A stretch of DNA of 64,000 nt, taken from assembly GCA_914767715.1 (NCBI GenBank), contig OU612070.1, positions 22,556,025-22,620,024 on the forward strand, given 5' to 3'. A model generated the notes under the pieces. That model was not told the origin of the DNA. It saw nothing but the letters and a program-made list of their open reading frames with translations, and did not search any database. Made by a program: the position numbers and the translations under genes. The DNA comes from Membranipora membranacea (taxonomy: Eukaryota > Bryozoa > Gymnolaemata > Cheilostomatida > Membraniporidae). Numbering within the stretch: the stretch's first letter is position 1; each line of letters begins with the position of its first letter. This document shows positions 11,941-24,333 of the stretch, in pieces.

Positions 11941-14900
11941 CTATGTAACTTAGGTAGTGGACATTCACAGGCCTTGGCGTATTCAAAATCTCCCCTCTAC
12001 GACTGATTATTTCACTGTCGATTCATTGAACCAAGGAGTACTCCTTCACTGTACAGATTGAAAATCATAAATACATTATTTGAAAGTTATTTTAGTGCAT
12101 TGACATTCATTGATACTAGTCATTTCCAGATTCTAGACTGTTTTTTTGAGTTTTTACAACCCATTCATCTAATAGTAAGGCTTCAGGCTTAGTTTTCAGT
12201 TCCTTTTTTGTAACTCATTTTTCTTCGATTAGTGGTTCAACAGGCCTGTCATTGGTCAAATTGAGGAGTTTGTCACATATATCTCTATAACACCATTTCT
12301 AGTTGCAGTCCAACTTGTCCCTTACCCATTCTCCATTTTTGTGGCCCACAGTCTTTGTTTTCTTACATCACCAAAGACTTTTGGGTACATTACGTACAAG
12401 GAGCTAAAGGAAATTTTCATTGATTGGTCCTTATCCTTTTTATTCATATATCCAAGATTTATTTAGGCTAGTAATAGCAATAACTGCATATCAATGATAT
12501 TTGTTAATTCTAAGTTTTTCATTAATGTTACCATTTATCATTGATGTACCCCCCTCATCCTTACCAACTATATCAATTGACCAAATATATACTAGTTTGT
12601 ACCTTATTTTGTTAAGTGGTTCAGACCGTAGCTAACTACTCAGAGCAGCATATTTATTTCTTTCACCACTATGCATATTGTTGTGAACGAGTTTAGATGA
12701 ATGTGGTTACGCGTATTTTGAATGCTTGTAGAGATTGTGAGTATGAGGAATTTTATGTATTACATTTGCTAGTTGCTTTCTCGTGTACAAGAGAAGACAA
12801 CAAAAAAGTACCTTCCTCAACTGACTTGCTTTGAAGTGGCATTCGTTTGTTCCAATCCACTCTCATTTAATTCATCTTGTGAGATTGCATTACAAGGGAT
12901 GTAGCCCTATTTTTTCTCTTGAATATACTGTGGATATTTGACATGGGTCAAAGTTGCTAGGCCTCCGGTTGATATTTAGAGAAAACAAGGCCTTAAACTG
13001 GTTGAGTGAATGTTTTAAGGTAATATCCTTAAAGTTCAATGTACAAGAACTAAAGCTCAATGGAATGACATGAAACTTATGCAAGATTTGAAACTAATGG
13101 TCAGTGGTATAAGCATTGCTGCAAAGATTCTCACTTAACACTTCAATGACATCTCAGGGGGGTCTTTCAATTAGATTGAGTAATGCTTTACTCACTTGTT
13201 ATTTCAGTCAGACAAATTCGTTGCAAATTGCCTATTCAGAACGTAAATAGCACATAGTATATCAACGATCCAGATTGCAATTTTGGCTCTTTTTAATTGG
13301 AGGACCCGTTTTCCTATATAGTAATAACTACATAATTAGTTTATTACTATATAGATGTTATACAATGTTATACATCCATGTACTTACCTACCCAGTAGAA
13401 GGGAACCAGAAGGCTTATATTGATTTTTTGCTGAATTAAATGACCCAAACTCTAATGTCAAACTCTCTGATGAACATATAAACTTTTAATTGGGGTTCGT
13501 TGCATGTCCAAATCACAATCTTTCACAAAAAGCATAACATCTGCATATAACATAACAGCTGTATATCATCAGACATGATAGACAAGTGTGGTTTGTTGTC
13601 TATGGCTTCAATGCTCAAACTTCACTGACACACAGCCCAACTAGTTGCATGAAAAGAAAGGAAATTCTGAGCCTAAGACTGCGGATGAACCACCGCCACT
13701 TTTGTCATTGGGCAAATAGGAGAAACAGACGGATAAGATCTCTAGATTACACAAATAAAAGATAAGGGCACTGCTCAGACTCAGACTCATCAGGAATACA
13801 ACAAACAACTTAATAGTGATTTTAAACAAAAAATAGCCCTCTTTGCTAATCAAAAGGCCAGCGATTTGACTAAGTAGATAAAATGCTGCCTGGGAATGTG
13901 CTCTGAATCTAGGCACATCATTTCTACAGAGCATGGCACAAATATTGGACCATTAATGCTACTGAAGGCACAGAATCTACTATGTTGTAAATCGTAGATA
14001 TTCGCCACGGTATTTATCTTATATGATTTTATCATTCTATGCTCTTTGGGTGTCAGTCTACAAGCATCCTGGCCCATGAGTGGTCCTCTCCCTTTGGTTC
14101 CTCTTCTGTCTATCTCTTTGGGGTCGGAGCATCCACGGCACTGACTTGGGTTTGTTTATGTTCCTTTGCCCGCTGGTATTCTGTGTGTCGGATTGGTGTG
14201 TTTCTTTGGCCTGACCGCCTGGGTGTTTCAATTTTGCTGCAACTCGAATCTAGTGCACTAACACAACACTGATCTGGATGCTTAATATTAATGATCTAAA
14301 ATTAATGTATACAGTATGTATTATTATTATATTATATATATTCATATCAATGCCTGAGACAATCTCTAACACATTTACTAACTGCTCACTTCACAGAACC
14401 ACCAATGCGCACGTAATTAGATCACTTTATCTCATGGAAGAGCTTCTTATGTTTCTTACGTAGATCTGTGAGCGGAAGAGATCTATGGTCTCAGATATAC
14501 TCATATGTGCTTCTTTTGCGCGTTCTGTGAATACATCATAACAAGGAGCTATTACTCCTTGATCATAACAACAATACAGGTGCAACCATACTCCAAGGGA
14601 TTTTACACAGATGAGAGATTTGTGATTGACCAATGCATAAACATTAATATGCCAGATTGTGCTCTCAATCAATCGGAACAGACAACTCCTCATAATATTT
14701 TCGTATCTTTTGGTTTGATCCAGAAATTATATACAGCGATTCCACTATTTCTTTCCATTCAAATGATCTTGAAACTCGCGCTGCATGGGAGCTGCACAGG
14801 TGCTCTGACAAGGGTTATTATATGACCCTTGGCTCTGACCTGACTGGAAGAGGGAGTTCATTGCTGGAAGCATTACTAGTGCCTAGTCAGGATGTTGAAA

Positions 14901-16781
14901 GGCAATATGCAAACTTACTTACTGCTAGTGTAACTACTACTTGTTACAACGGAGCAAACTTCTGGTGAGTGTCAGTGTGACTGAAACTGTTCACACCATT
15001 CTTGTAGTAATTAAGATGGTAAATATACAACCACTGATTTTCTGCTTTGCCAATCATGACCGAGAGTCACTCTAGCTATTATCCTTCTTCATTTTGTGTC
15101 TCTAGGTAATTATGTGGAACATACCACACACATTGCGGAAGGAGTTGGAGGAATATACGATCGAGATGCGATAGTTATGGTAGGCCTATTCCCTCGGATT
15201 GACTGACCACTCTTTACCCGGACTTCCGGACAGACCTACTCACTAACTCAGATTCTATATATCTGGTAATTATCAATTAGGCCTACAACTCAGCCTTATT
15301 TCTGACAAATCTAATCCTTAGCGCAGGGTTTAGTTAGACCACCGTAGTATCACATTCAACTACATATAACAACATCGACTCCAAAGAAATCTCGAAACAC
15401 TCACATCCTTATCATCATACATCCTCATTGAACTCTTTTGAGGTCACAATGTTTACGTTTATGTTTTTAATCCACCTTATACCGAATTATTTTAAACTAC
15501 ACTATTGGGAATAAGCCTGGGCAAGCTGTGGGGGGTGGGTGGGTTGTGACAGCCTGGGGCGCAAAGCTCTCTACCATTCTCATAAATTTGGATTAATAAT
15601 AAATAGCCAACTAACACATATAACTTTGTTAGTTTGGCCTGATAAGTAGTCATTGGTTTGACTTTTTGATTCTTCTTATTCCATGTGATTCCTTGTTTAT
15701 TTGACATCCCATACAGTTTGTAAAACTACTACTTACTAGCTAGTAGACACAGGCTGAAGTTATGTAGATTTATTTAAATTCAGCACTGTGATCATATGAC
15801 CAAAAGACAAGAATCAAATAAAACAACTCTTTTTTTTAATCAAAACTCTCAGCTATCACAATTTTTGAAACAACAATATTTCCTAGGCTGACTGATTGTC
15901 ATCGACACAAACAACTATTTAGACCATGATTATTTTTTTCTTTTAACTGTTTCGACAGTCTTGAAGGCCTGTCATCAGAATATCGATGGCTGGCTCACTG
16001 AATCTCGATGTTTAATTTGTATTCCTAATTTAATCACAGGACTGCAGACTCTCTGGACTAGAGGAGAATGTTGCAGCTCTGGTGATATCATCCCTAATGG
16101 ACCAGATTGACAAATAATGATATGCTCCTATTCATTAGGCTCGTCATAATACACCAGTGGCCAGATCTGAAGATGGCATCATGTCCCATCCCCATCCGTT
16201 TCTCAATCAGTTTATCGGATCTCTGGTTAGGTGGAGTCTCTGCATAAAATAAAAAGGTGAGTTTGACTTCGCATATGCACTGATGCGGAGTCTCTGTATA
16301 CCTACATGATCTTTATCATAGTCATTTGGTAGGTACATTCTAAGCAAAAACAGACTGGATCCTAATGAGTTATGCATTCTAACAGCTATATACAAACAGC
16401 TAAGATATGGTAATTGCTACATATTTAGTTATGCTCATCGGGCCCTTTTCATTAACACAATATACTTCCCTTTGGCGACTAAATGTACATTTGTCCCCCC
16501 CCGAATGGTTTTTTCGTTCGAGACTTAATCGATCTTGAAATTTACATGGTACAAGGATTTACTATTTTGAGTTCACTGCGGTCCAACAAAGTGAGGATTT
16601 ATCTTCATTACAATTAGGGCACGACAAACTTAGGAATTAGATTTGAAATATTGATTGGCTTTTCAAAGCTATCTCATTGCTATACCATGTGGTGATTGCA
16701 TAATGCTTGCAAGCTTCATTGAGTGAGCAGTGAGCTGATCTGACAATCAAATCATTATGTTGTGTACGCCAGGATTTCATC
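11941..16781. other. Intergenic AT-rich DNA, no supported gene
   Basis: Only short open frames without homology, splice context or coding bias are present. A 14-bp perfect inverted repeat (CTATATAGTAATAA, 13314-13327, and its complement at 13341-13354) is the only clear structure noticed. Confidence 0.6.
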
Positions 16782-16789
16782 CTCTATAC

Positions 16790-17291
16790 CAGGGGTGCCC
16801 AACCTATGGCTCATGAGCCACCTCGGCTCATTTTGGCTTTTTGGGTGGCTCATTTTAATATTTGCAAATTTCACGCGCTTTTTGGCGCGAATTTCATGCA
16901 TTCAATTCATGCATGTACAATGTGCATTAAATGTATGTATAGTGTATACTAGTTCATTGTACTGGGTGCCTGCATTGTACATATGTGTGTAGAGTTGTCT
17001 TCTTGCAGACTTGCCAACCTAAATTTTCCAAAATGCTTATAAAAATTTGCAAAATGCTTAAAATGCTTACAAAACTCCGGGGCGCCTCATATGACCAGAA
17101 ATTGCCTCAAAAAATTTTTCGCATAATCACACAGTGACTTTGCTTTGGTCATTTTGCCAGCACTTATACATGAATGAATATTATACATATAAATCACTGA
17201 CTGTTTCCATGTTGTCTACACGTGATGCGACGTGGTCAGCTCATTTGATTTTTTAAATGGCTCATGTGAGAGAAAAGGTTGGGCACCCCTG
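16790..17291. mobile_element. Non-autonomous hAT MITE (502 bp) with 8-bp target duplication
   Basis: Perfect 16-bp terminal inverted repeats, CAGGGGTGCCCAACCT at 16790 and its reverse complement ending at 17291, are flanked by identical 8-bp target duplications CTCTATAC (16782-16789 and 17292-17299). An 8-bp duplication with a CAGGGGT-type terminus is typical of hAT elements. The inside carries no transposase, is AT-rich, and holds subterminal repeats (GGCTCATGAGCC near the left end and GGCTCATGTGAG near the right end). Intact duplications imply an undisturbed insertion. Confidence 0.93.
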
Positions 17292-17299
17292 CTCTATAC

Positions 17300-18149
17300 C
17301 ATGGAGCAATAATGGGCAAACAGAATAACTGCTGGAAAGAATATGAGAGGAAAGCTATTCTAAGAAATTTTGACAATAACACCTGGTCTATTTCATCTTT
17401 TTTTCTCCCCATCCATCTCTGGATGGCAGTGAATTCCGATACCATTTCTAGCAGTCCTGATCGTGACAGTCGTGTCATTTATTTTTCTCTTTACTGATGT
17501 TAAATGCCTTACAAACTCTTTGTAATTTGTTGTTATTAACCGAAATAAAATGACTTGAAGGGAACAGACCATTTAGTTGAGAATAAAGTTGACGGAGGAA
17601 TAAATAATATTTTGTTCAATCATTTGTAGAAATTGTGGTGTCACTGCCAATGGATGATGATGACCTTTTCTAGTTTCTGACAGCTTGCTGTTCACTTCAA
17701 GAGGTTGTTTTTGGGAATAAAGGGTCTGGTTTTGATACCATCTGCAGGAGAAACTGGGGTAAGTCGAGCACACCTGATATTAGTCAGAGCTGTTTAAAGA
17801 GCATAGGCTTGATCACCACTCTTGGGAAGCCTATGTTGATTATCAGGGCAGACAAAATAGGAAAAGAAGTTTTCTCTCTGTCGGCAAATCCCTGTAAGTT
17901 TTGTTGCAGCTGCAACATGGAAATCTAACTAATATTACCAAGTGAGGTATTCATACACCCCTGACCCTCTGGGTCTAAAAAACCAAATAGCCTAGATTAC
18001 TACTACTCCAGTTTTGAAAGTTTGTATTTTAATACAAACAAGGAAACAACATTACAGCTTATAATGAAACATCAGTTTGGCCATAGGCCTACATCAAGTA
18101 ACCCATGACATCGAAGAGCAACTGTGATCTTCACAAGAGCCCATTGTTG
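17300..18149. other. Intergenic, no supported gene
   Basis: Nothing beyond chance ORFs is seen here. Confidence 0.5.
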
Positions 18150-18479
18150 TTAGTAGGCAGGAGTAATCCTCAAGAACTTGGTAGGGACTTGCTTGGCTAC
18201 CTGCTGGCAGTCTTTAGACATCTTGTGTATTGCATATCTTCTAAATTTCAGTGACCTTATTTGTCTGCCACTCAGACATTCTCCGAAACCTAACGCGGCC
18301 ACTTTCCTTATCCATTTCTTTGTTGTTTCGGCATCACCCTTTGCATCATCAGGCACAAGGTCTTTCTGCATCATTTGTGCTTTTGTTAGCTGGATTTCAA
18401 ACGACAGCATCTTCCGAAGCACATGTAGTGCCATAACCTCCTCATCTGTGCCAAACTCACTTGCTTGATAGCGAGCTGG
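18150..18479 (-). CDS. Unidentified open frame, about 110 codons
   Basis: A minus-strand frame runs open from about 18479 to a stop at 18150, with an internal ATG at 18434. It is rich in Lys, Met and Glu and predicted largely helical, with a central basic stretch (KFRRYAIHKM). I do not recognise a domain. No splice sites were established and there is no neighbouring gene on this strand except the LINE remnant upstream, so it may be part of an old transposon. It is listed because the frame stays open upstream of its ATG and its composition looks protein-like. Confidence 0.25.
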   Translation of the reverse strand, partial: PARYQASEFGTDEEVMALHVLRKMLSFEIQLTKAQMMQKDLVPDDAKGDAETTKKWIRKVAALGFGECLSGRQIRSLKFRRYAIHKMSKDCQQVAKQVPTKFLRITPAY

Positions 18480-18746
18480 TGACTGTAGCTAGCGAGCTAG
18501 AGACTAATTATGCTATTACTAATTGCTATTACTAACTGACAGCAGGTACTGTCTGATTTTGAGGAGGTGGTGGGCCTGTCGTTCACTGTCTCGGAGTCAG
18601 GGGTGTTTCAATTAAAGACACCCCCATCCCAGCAAGCAAGCAGTCTCACTTCTGAGTCCCTACCACAGGAGGCTAATCAGTCTTTATATCTGTGTGTTTG
18701 AGCACAGACAGCAGGTCACTGACATTTGATGAGTTGCAGCCTTTGT

Positions 18747-19290
18747 GTTGTTTTGTTTTGTTTGTTTGTTTTAATCGGAGCTTTTCATCCGAAAATGCTT
18801 ACAATAGATAAAAATCTTTGTTTAAAAAAATATTAATGGAAAACTAAAAATGTCCCTTGGTAGATTAAAAAAATATTCGAAAAGTAAAAGCTTTAAAAGA
18901 CATGGACTACTACTCGCTATATTTAGGATTTGCTAAAATAAAGTCACTGCGTTTTACCGTTCTTGTTTTGGTAAAATAAAAGTCAGACTTGGAGCTGGAT
19001 GAACGCTTTGGTCTACTAGCTTGTTTGATTCTCATTCTAGACCTCAGGGGATGATCATGGTTTGTTGTTAGACGGGCCATATAGGTGGAGCATTGCTCAT
19101 TGAGAGCCGTGCACAGTGTTGGAATCTGTGCCAGTTCTAGTCTCGTTTCATAGCATTCTGTTTCATTGTGTATGATGCGTAGTGCTAGTTTTTGACATTT
19201 CTCTATTTCTGCTCTCTGTTGCTCAGTATTGAAGGGTGTTGTGTGCTGTCTGTTGTTTGAGTGGCCAACCCCACCATACAACCAAACAAG
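18747..19290 (-). pseudogene. Non-LTR retrotransposon (LINE) 3' remnant: reverse transcriptase C-terminus
   Basis: The 127-residue minus-strand frame (19293-18910) reads like the segment after the palm/thumb of LINE reverse transcriptases. It has the series EIEKCQKLALRIIHNE, then a leucine-rich LELAQIPTL motif, then NHDHPLRSRM, matching the family pattern of an lekvQrralRii helix, an LptL motif and a late HPLr motif. A second frame upstream (about 19223-19426) continues the similarity, so there is at least one frameshift. Downstream on the minus strand the sequence ends in an AAAC/AAAAC-rich stretch (plus-strand TTTTGTTTTGTTTG near 18750-18775), a plausible LINE tail. The element is 5'-truncated and dead. 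Confidence 0.65.
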
Positions 19291-19436
19291 CATGAGAATA
19301 ATAAAAAGACCGATTGACCTCCTGAAAGACCCCCCTGTCTGTGGTCACAGTGGTCCTACTACTTTTATCAATAATGTTGTTGTTTAACTGATAATAATAA
19401 TAATGAATGTTGTTTGTTATGATCACAGGACTTGAG

Positions 19437-19496
19437 GAAGCCTAGTGAGTGTCGTTTGTTTGCTGTGGTTACAAACACCACTAGTCACTAGGCTTC
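19437..19496. repeat. Short inverted repeat (12-bp perfect arms)
   Basis: GAAGCCTAGTGA (19437-19448) is mirrored by TCACTAGGCTTC (19485-19496). The arms extend outward with one mismatch. It lies 13 bp left of the MITE below and could be a fold-back remnant. Confidence 0.7.
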
Positions 19497-19509
19497 ATCA
19501 ACTCCTATG

Positions 19510-19621
19510 CACAGCCAGTTTCAGACCATTCCAGGGTGGGTGGGCTTGAATAAAATGACTTTCTTTCCTTTTCTCTTAAAACTTCTTTCCCCCTGCAGCA
19601 AATGGTCTGAAACTAGCTGTG
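19510..19621. mobile_element. 112-bp MITE with 8-bp target duplication
   Basis: Terminal inverted repeats of 21 bp (one mismatch), beginning CACAGCCAGTTTCAGACC, bound 19510-19621. The flanks CTCCTATG at 19502-19509 and 19622-19629 are an identical 8-bp target duplication. The 8-bp duplication suggests a hAT-type transposase in trans. The termini differ from those of the 16.8-kb MITE, so this is a separate family. No coding capacity. Confidence 0.88.
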
Positions 19622-19629
19622 CTCCTATG

Positions 19630-20177
19630 GTTACGTTACGATGATGTTGTTGAATAATAATAAAGAAAGTAGAAAAAAAGTCAGTCACTTGTTTGGTGTG
19701 ATTCAAACATTCAACACAACAACATACTACTTACCTCTAGAGTACTAGAGAGAACAGTTACCAAGTCTGTGTAAAGCAAAAGTTGTAGTCATATATTAGA
19801 GAAGAAATGTAAGGCCCAAAGCAGGAATATAGTAGAAAGTAGGCAGTGAGGAGATTAGTTCCTATCCAGTAGTCAGCAAGTTTTGAAAGAATCTGATGCA
19901 CATGTGCAGCATGATATTGGCGGGAATATATTGTTCCTACAATAACTACAACTCTCCTATAAAAATCATATAAGATGCCATTGATTTCTACAAACCTACA
20001 AATTTACCAAAACCTGGGCTATCTTAAGGACAAACTACAAAGTGCCTGGGTTCTTACTACTTTATTTGGGTGAACAATTATAGTCTGGGTTCCTTGAGAG
20101 GGTGGTTGTCTTCTCTTGTTTTTCTTTTAATCGAGTAGTGAGCGGGCAACTCCCCGCAATTGCTCCTATGCTTTGCG
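19630..20177. other. Intergenic, nothing recognised
   Basis: No open frame or repeat could be supported here. Confidence 0.5.
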
Positions 20178-20460
20178 TTTTGTATGTGATTATTGGGTTT
20201 TCTTGAATCTCAAACTGATGATGGTTCTAGAGATTTGTAGGTGATGATTTGGTTTTCTATAATCTACAAACCGACGATAGTTTTATAGATTTATAGGTGA
20301 TGATTGAGTTTTCTACAAACTACAAACCGACGATGGCTCTATAGATTTGTAGGTGATGATTTGGTTTTCTATAATCTACAAACCGACGATGGTTCTATAG
20401 ATTTGTAGGTGATATATGGGTTTTCTATCATTTAAAATTATAAACTGACGGTGGTTCTAT
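20178..20460. repeat. 56-bp minisatellite, about five copies
   Basis: A unit containing TAGGTGATGATTTGG, a TTTTCTATAATCTACAAA stretch and CCGACGATGGTTCTATAG recurs with starts near 20182, 20238, 20294, 20350 and 20406 (spacing 56 bp). The outer copies are the most divergent. No coding frame runs through it. Confidence 0.85.
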
Positions 20461-21489
20461 GAACTATAATCTATAATCCACAAAAGAATATATAGATTTA
20501 TAGACGCCATGGCCCAGCCTTTATCTATAATCTATATTCTATAACACTTTTTATAGATAATATGAAACTCTTAAAACTTCCAAAGCTGCACCTAACTGGC
20601 TTCTATATGGGACCAGTAAAGCGCAATCGGAGGTGAAGGTTACAGCAGCTGTAACAAAGTTGTTATGTATTAATTGTTTTTTTCCTGATCACCTTCCCTA
20701 GGGCATAGTCCCTCACTATACATAATTCTTTGAGGCTGATTTTGGCGGTCCTCCTCATCAGACCAGCGGTGGTGTATCGGCTACTGTCTCTAATTCAAAA
20801 GTATGTGTTGGCGGCTGTTTTTTTTTCTCATGGTATTGGAGAATGAGTTTTATACGGGCGCTAGTTCAATCACCAGCTCAATAGGTTTTTGGTGAGTAGT
20901 AAGATGTGTAATGCAATCAGATTTTTTTTCTTGAGCTTTAATTGAGATAGAATTTGCATGGTTGACTGGACATCACAAGATGTGGGTTATTTCTGTAACA
21001 TATTGGGTTAATATAAGTCATTTTTTGTATTTGTCTGGATGCCCCACCTAAGGCTTGTACGTCAGCTTCTTGGTGGGAATGCTTTTTTTCTCTGAGTCCC
21101 CGAGTTGGGAGTTATTAGGTGAGAAACGTATCCTTGATTAGAATTACTAGCTCGGCAATCTCACTATCCTCCTTGACCTTTTAACTTCAGTCAGCTGGAT
21201 ATATATTTCATTTTATTTATATCCTGTACTGACATTTTTTTTATAGTGATGACTCTTTTATGTAAGATGCATTTTTTTTTTGGGAACCTGTTTTCCACCT
21301 CATCTCAGAATGTTGTGCTTGTTGCGGTCCATGTTTCCGCATTACATTACAGGCCCCTCCGACTACAAATTTAGTACTTACTCTCTCAGAAATAAGCAAA
21401 CACATTTAACTAACACAGCAGTTAATGACCTAGGCCTGCATAATGTTCGATATTAGAAATTGTCATTATGTCCAGTTGTTTTCTTTTGT

Positions 21490-21680
21490 CAAAAATTTGA
21501 ATTGTCACAATCTAACAGCAATATTACACTGTCATAGATATATCAGGATATGCATGCCTTGTTCTCCTGTGATGAAAAATGTGATCAAAATGGACGAATT
21601 ATTAGTGTAAGGGCCTGATATAAAATGATATGTAAAAAAGTAATGTACGAGATATTATTCCATTCATAAGTGAAGCTTTA
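21490..21680. repeat. Diverged interspersed repeat, copy 1 (copy 2 at about 42,835-43,065)
   Basis: Both places share in the same order TGTCAAAAAT, GTGATCAAAATG or GTAATCAAAATG, GGCCTGATATAAA or GGCCCTGATATAAA, and TTCCATTCATAAGT, with indels between. This looks like an old repeat family. Boundaries are approximate. Confidence 0.45.
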
Positions 21681-21881
21681 GCAAACCACGCTAAATTTGC
21701 TAGACGACAGATTTGAGGACGCAAGCGTGAGATTGTCACTGATTACTTGTTGATAATACTTGAGAGTTTGAGTAATCGATTTATAACATTATCGGTATCT
21801 TTATTATTTGCCTCTTTCTCTACTGTACACCACCAAATTCACCGTGAAATCTGAAAGGATCATGTGAAAAAATAGTAACTA
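21676..21881. repeat. 206-bp direct repeat, left copy
   Basis: Runs from CTTTAGCAAACC to AATAGTAACTA and is identical to 26044-26249 except for two substitutions, with equal length. The flanks are unrelated. In the right copy the segment is continuous with a LINE-like open frame on the minus strand, so the left copy may be a 5'-truncated retrocopy of the same 3' end. It could instead be one of a pair of LTR parts, since a BEL gag lies between them. It lacks TG...CA ends. Confidence 0.85.
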
Positions 21882-23181
21882 AAGTGTAGGAGACAATCAT
21901 GTCACATGATCTCAATGTAAACTGTTTACCTGCTTGTCAAGGTTAAAAAATGTGAAATGTAATCTTTTAAATTACCAAAAAAGAAGTTATCATAACGCAA
22001 CCATTTAAATCCTCAAATGTAAAGCAAATCACAATCAGAAAATTGATTAAGTACATGTTTGTGACTGCTGACGTATATCTCAGAATCGTAATCAAGACGC
22101 AGTTGAGATAATTAGACAAAAATAATTGATAAACTGTAAATACCTTTTGCCTTTTTTCCTCAATCTGTTTATAAAAATCTCAGTTTAGTGTCTTTACGAT
22201 ACTACATAACTTTAGAATACCGATGAACTCTAACCGGCTGCTAAAAGAACACTGAAACAGGATAGATTTCGCCAGGTTTACCAGGACCAAGAAACACAAA
22301 GGCCAGGGCGGGCCCAAATCCCTCCAGACCAATCACGGACAGCCAAAGTCGTTGTCATCACACCTCTCAGCACAAAGACGCACCCAGGAACCCCTGTTTG
22401 ATCAGCAAATTGCTCTATTCAAACCTGTAACCCAGTCAAAATTAATCCCATTGATGAGTCTCTAGTGATCTTGTTTTATTATTATTGCCCATTCACATTT
22501 TCAGCTTGAAGATTGCAAAAGCAGTTACTCAGAGTACACTTTGCATTGCTTTATTTTAACAAGTTTTGCAGGAGAAATGCGGGAAAATGATGCATTTCTC
22601 TACACTCCCACCTTATTTTTTCATAAAAAAATTAAAAGAACACGAATAAAATACGTAGGACTGCGATTGATTGCTGAATCTGATAGGTCGATCAGCTCTG
22701 CTGACTGTTCCAGACCCGGAAATAAAACTATGCTTAGTCTTTGCGTAATACGTGAGATTTATGGGATAACTATATATGAGGTTGATAACGTAGATTAATG
22801 AGACATATGCGGCAATGTAGCATCTGGAAAGTTTTCGCCAAGTTAGATCACAGTTTGAGTAAATACTAATTGAAATAGGAGAAGTCACAGACCAGACATA
22901 CTTTGGAATTCTTCAAGAGCGAGAATCTGCAAACCCCCTGGAGTCTGGACTGATTAATTCATACTATGAAACAGGATCCTAACAGAGCCAGTGGCGTTCT
23001 GGTTGTATTTACTAAGTGATCTAGCAGCAGAATCTTATTCTGTCCTGCCACCTGCTCCAGTGTCAACAGACCTCTCACTGAACACCTTGAACAGCTAACT
23101 TGAGAACTTTGTGACAACCTCTATTTTAAGAGAGCATTACGCTCCCACCGTGAGCTTTATGACGTCGACAATCTATCTACT
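21882..23181. other. No gene recognised; AT-rich with a more GC-rich patch near 22,260-22,400
   Basis: Overlapping short frames at 22541-22888 lie on opposite strands and have no supporting features. Any 3' part of the BEL element (pol) would be expected here on the minus strand but none is visible, so it has been deleted or never inserted. Confidence 0.5.
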
Positions 23182-24333
23182 TCAAGCCTGAGATATTAGT
23201 GAGACATTACGCCTGGATTTTGTTCCAGCCGAGCGCCTTTTGTCTCCTGACCTTCCAATACTGAAGTGGCTTCCAAACCTCTCACGCAAGGTGCGCAGAG
23301 CTGTGTAGTACGCGTCAGCACTGTTGTCCATAAGTTGACCTGCGACAGCTTTCCTAGCATTTCCTGTCAGCTTTCGTTTGAGAAGTCGCAGTCCATCAAG
23401 CTCGTTCATCCTTTCTGATTCAATGTAAGCTTGTAGATCAGCCTCCCAGTCCGAGAATTCCATGGGGTTACCTCCGAAGCCTTTGAGTTCCGGCACATGT
23501 TGGCGGGTGGCTGGTTGCTGTTGCATGCTTGACATTAGACATGCTGTGAGCTTCTCTATAGCCCGAGTTCCGCTGTTGCTGTCTGTGGACCTGAAACTTA
23601 CCTCGTCTGTTGTCTGGGTGCTGTCTGACGAGGGCGTGTGAGGTGGTGAGAAGGTTGGCGTTGGAGTGACACTAACATGTCAACCTACAGGCGCAGCTGC
23701 AGGAGCTGCTTGAGTAGTTGGGGTGTCCTTCATCTTTGCCTTCTTCTTTTTCTCCTCTCTCGCTGCTTTCAGCTGCTCAAAACGCTGGAGCTTCTCATTA
23801 GGTGCTGCCTCCGCTGCCTCGATAGCTGCTTCTTGCTGCCGCAGTTCCTTTACAGCACTGTTTTCCTCCTGTTGAGCTTCCATCATCTGCTCCAAACTGA
23901 TCTTCAGTGAGTTGGCTTCCTGCTGGAAGTACTGTATCGTGGGTAGCAGATTGTCGTGGAATTTGAGATCATTAGAAGAGCACAACTCCTCGAGCTCGTG
24001 AGATTGTGTCATGACCTTGGCAACCTGTGCATTTAGATCAGTGATGCATTTTTGCATCTCACATGTGTCAACAGGTGACTCTGCAAAACTATCAAGTTTG
24101 GCCTGAACTACATCCAGGATAGGTATGCTGTTGTTTGTGAGCTCGTCACATAAAAAATTTGCCCGTTGCCGAATGGAGGCCCTTTATTGTGGAGCCATGA
24201 GGTTGGCACTTGCTTTGGCCTTGACCACCAGTTCACTTGAACCATTGTCATCACTATTGTCACTACTACTACTAGTCTGAAGGACGACTTCTGGGTCAGA
24301 CTCCAAGTCTGACTTATCACCCTTGTGCGACAT
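23182..24333 (-). pseudogene. BEL/Pao LTR-retrotransposon gag pseudogene (coiled coil + DUF1759)
   Basis: One minus-strand reading frame begins at an ATG (24331-24333) and keeps phase to 23182, broken by two in-frame stops at 24184-24186 (TAA) and 23680-23682 (TGA). The N-terminal part is acidic and Ser-rich. The middle (about 24057-23690) is a long heptad-rich coiled coil ending in Lys-rich and Ala/Pro-rich sequence. After a Thr/Pro/Ser linker comes a DUF1759-type gag domain (about 23500-23260), recognisable by the spacing of GNPMEFSDW, a basic/leucine LLKRKLTG stretch, and LRTLRERFG. DUF1759 is characteristic of BEL/Pao gag. The zinc knuckle, protease and pol are absent. The frame degenerates after LRERFG, so this is a truncated, inactive copy. 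Confidence 0.72.

Noticed and set aside
14039-14825. Protein genes in the overlapping frames at 14.0-14.8 kb
   Set aside because: Both strands carry similar-length frames with no motif or splice context.
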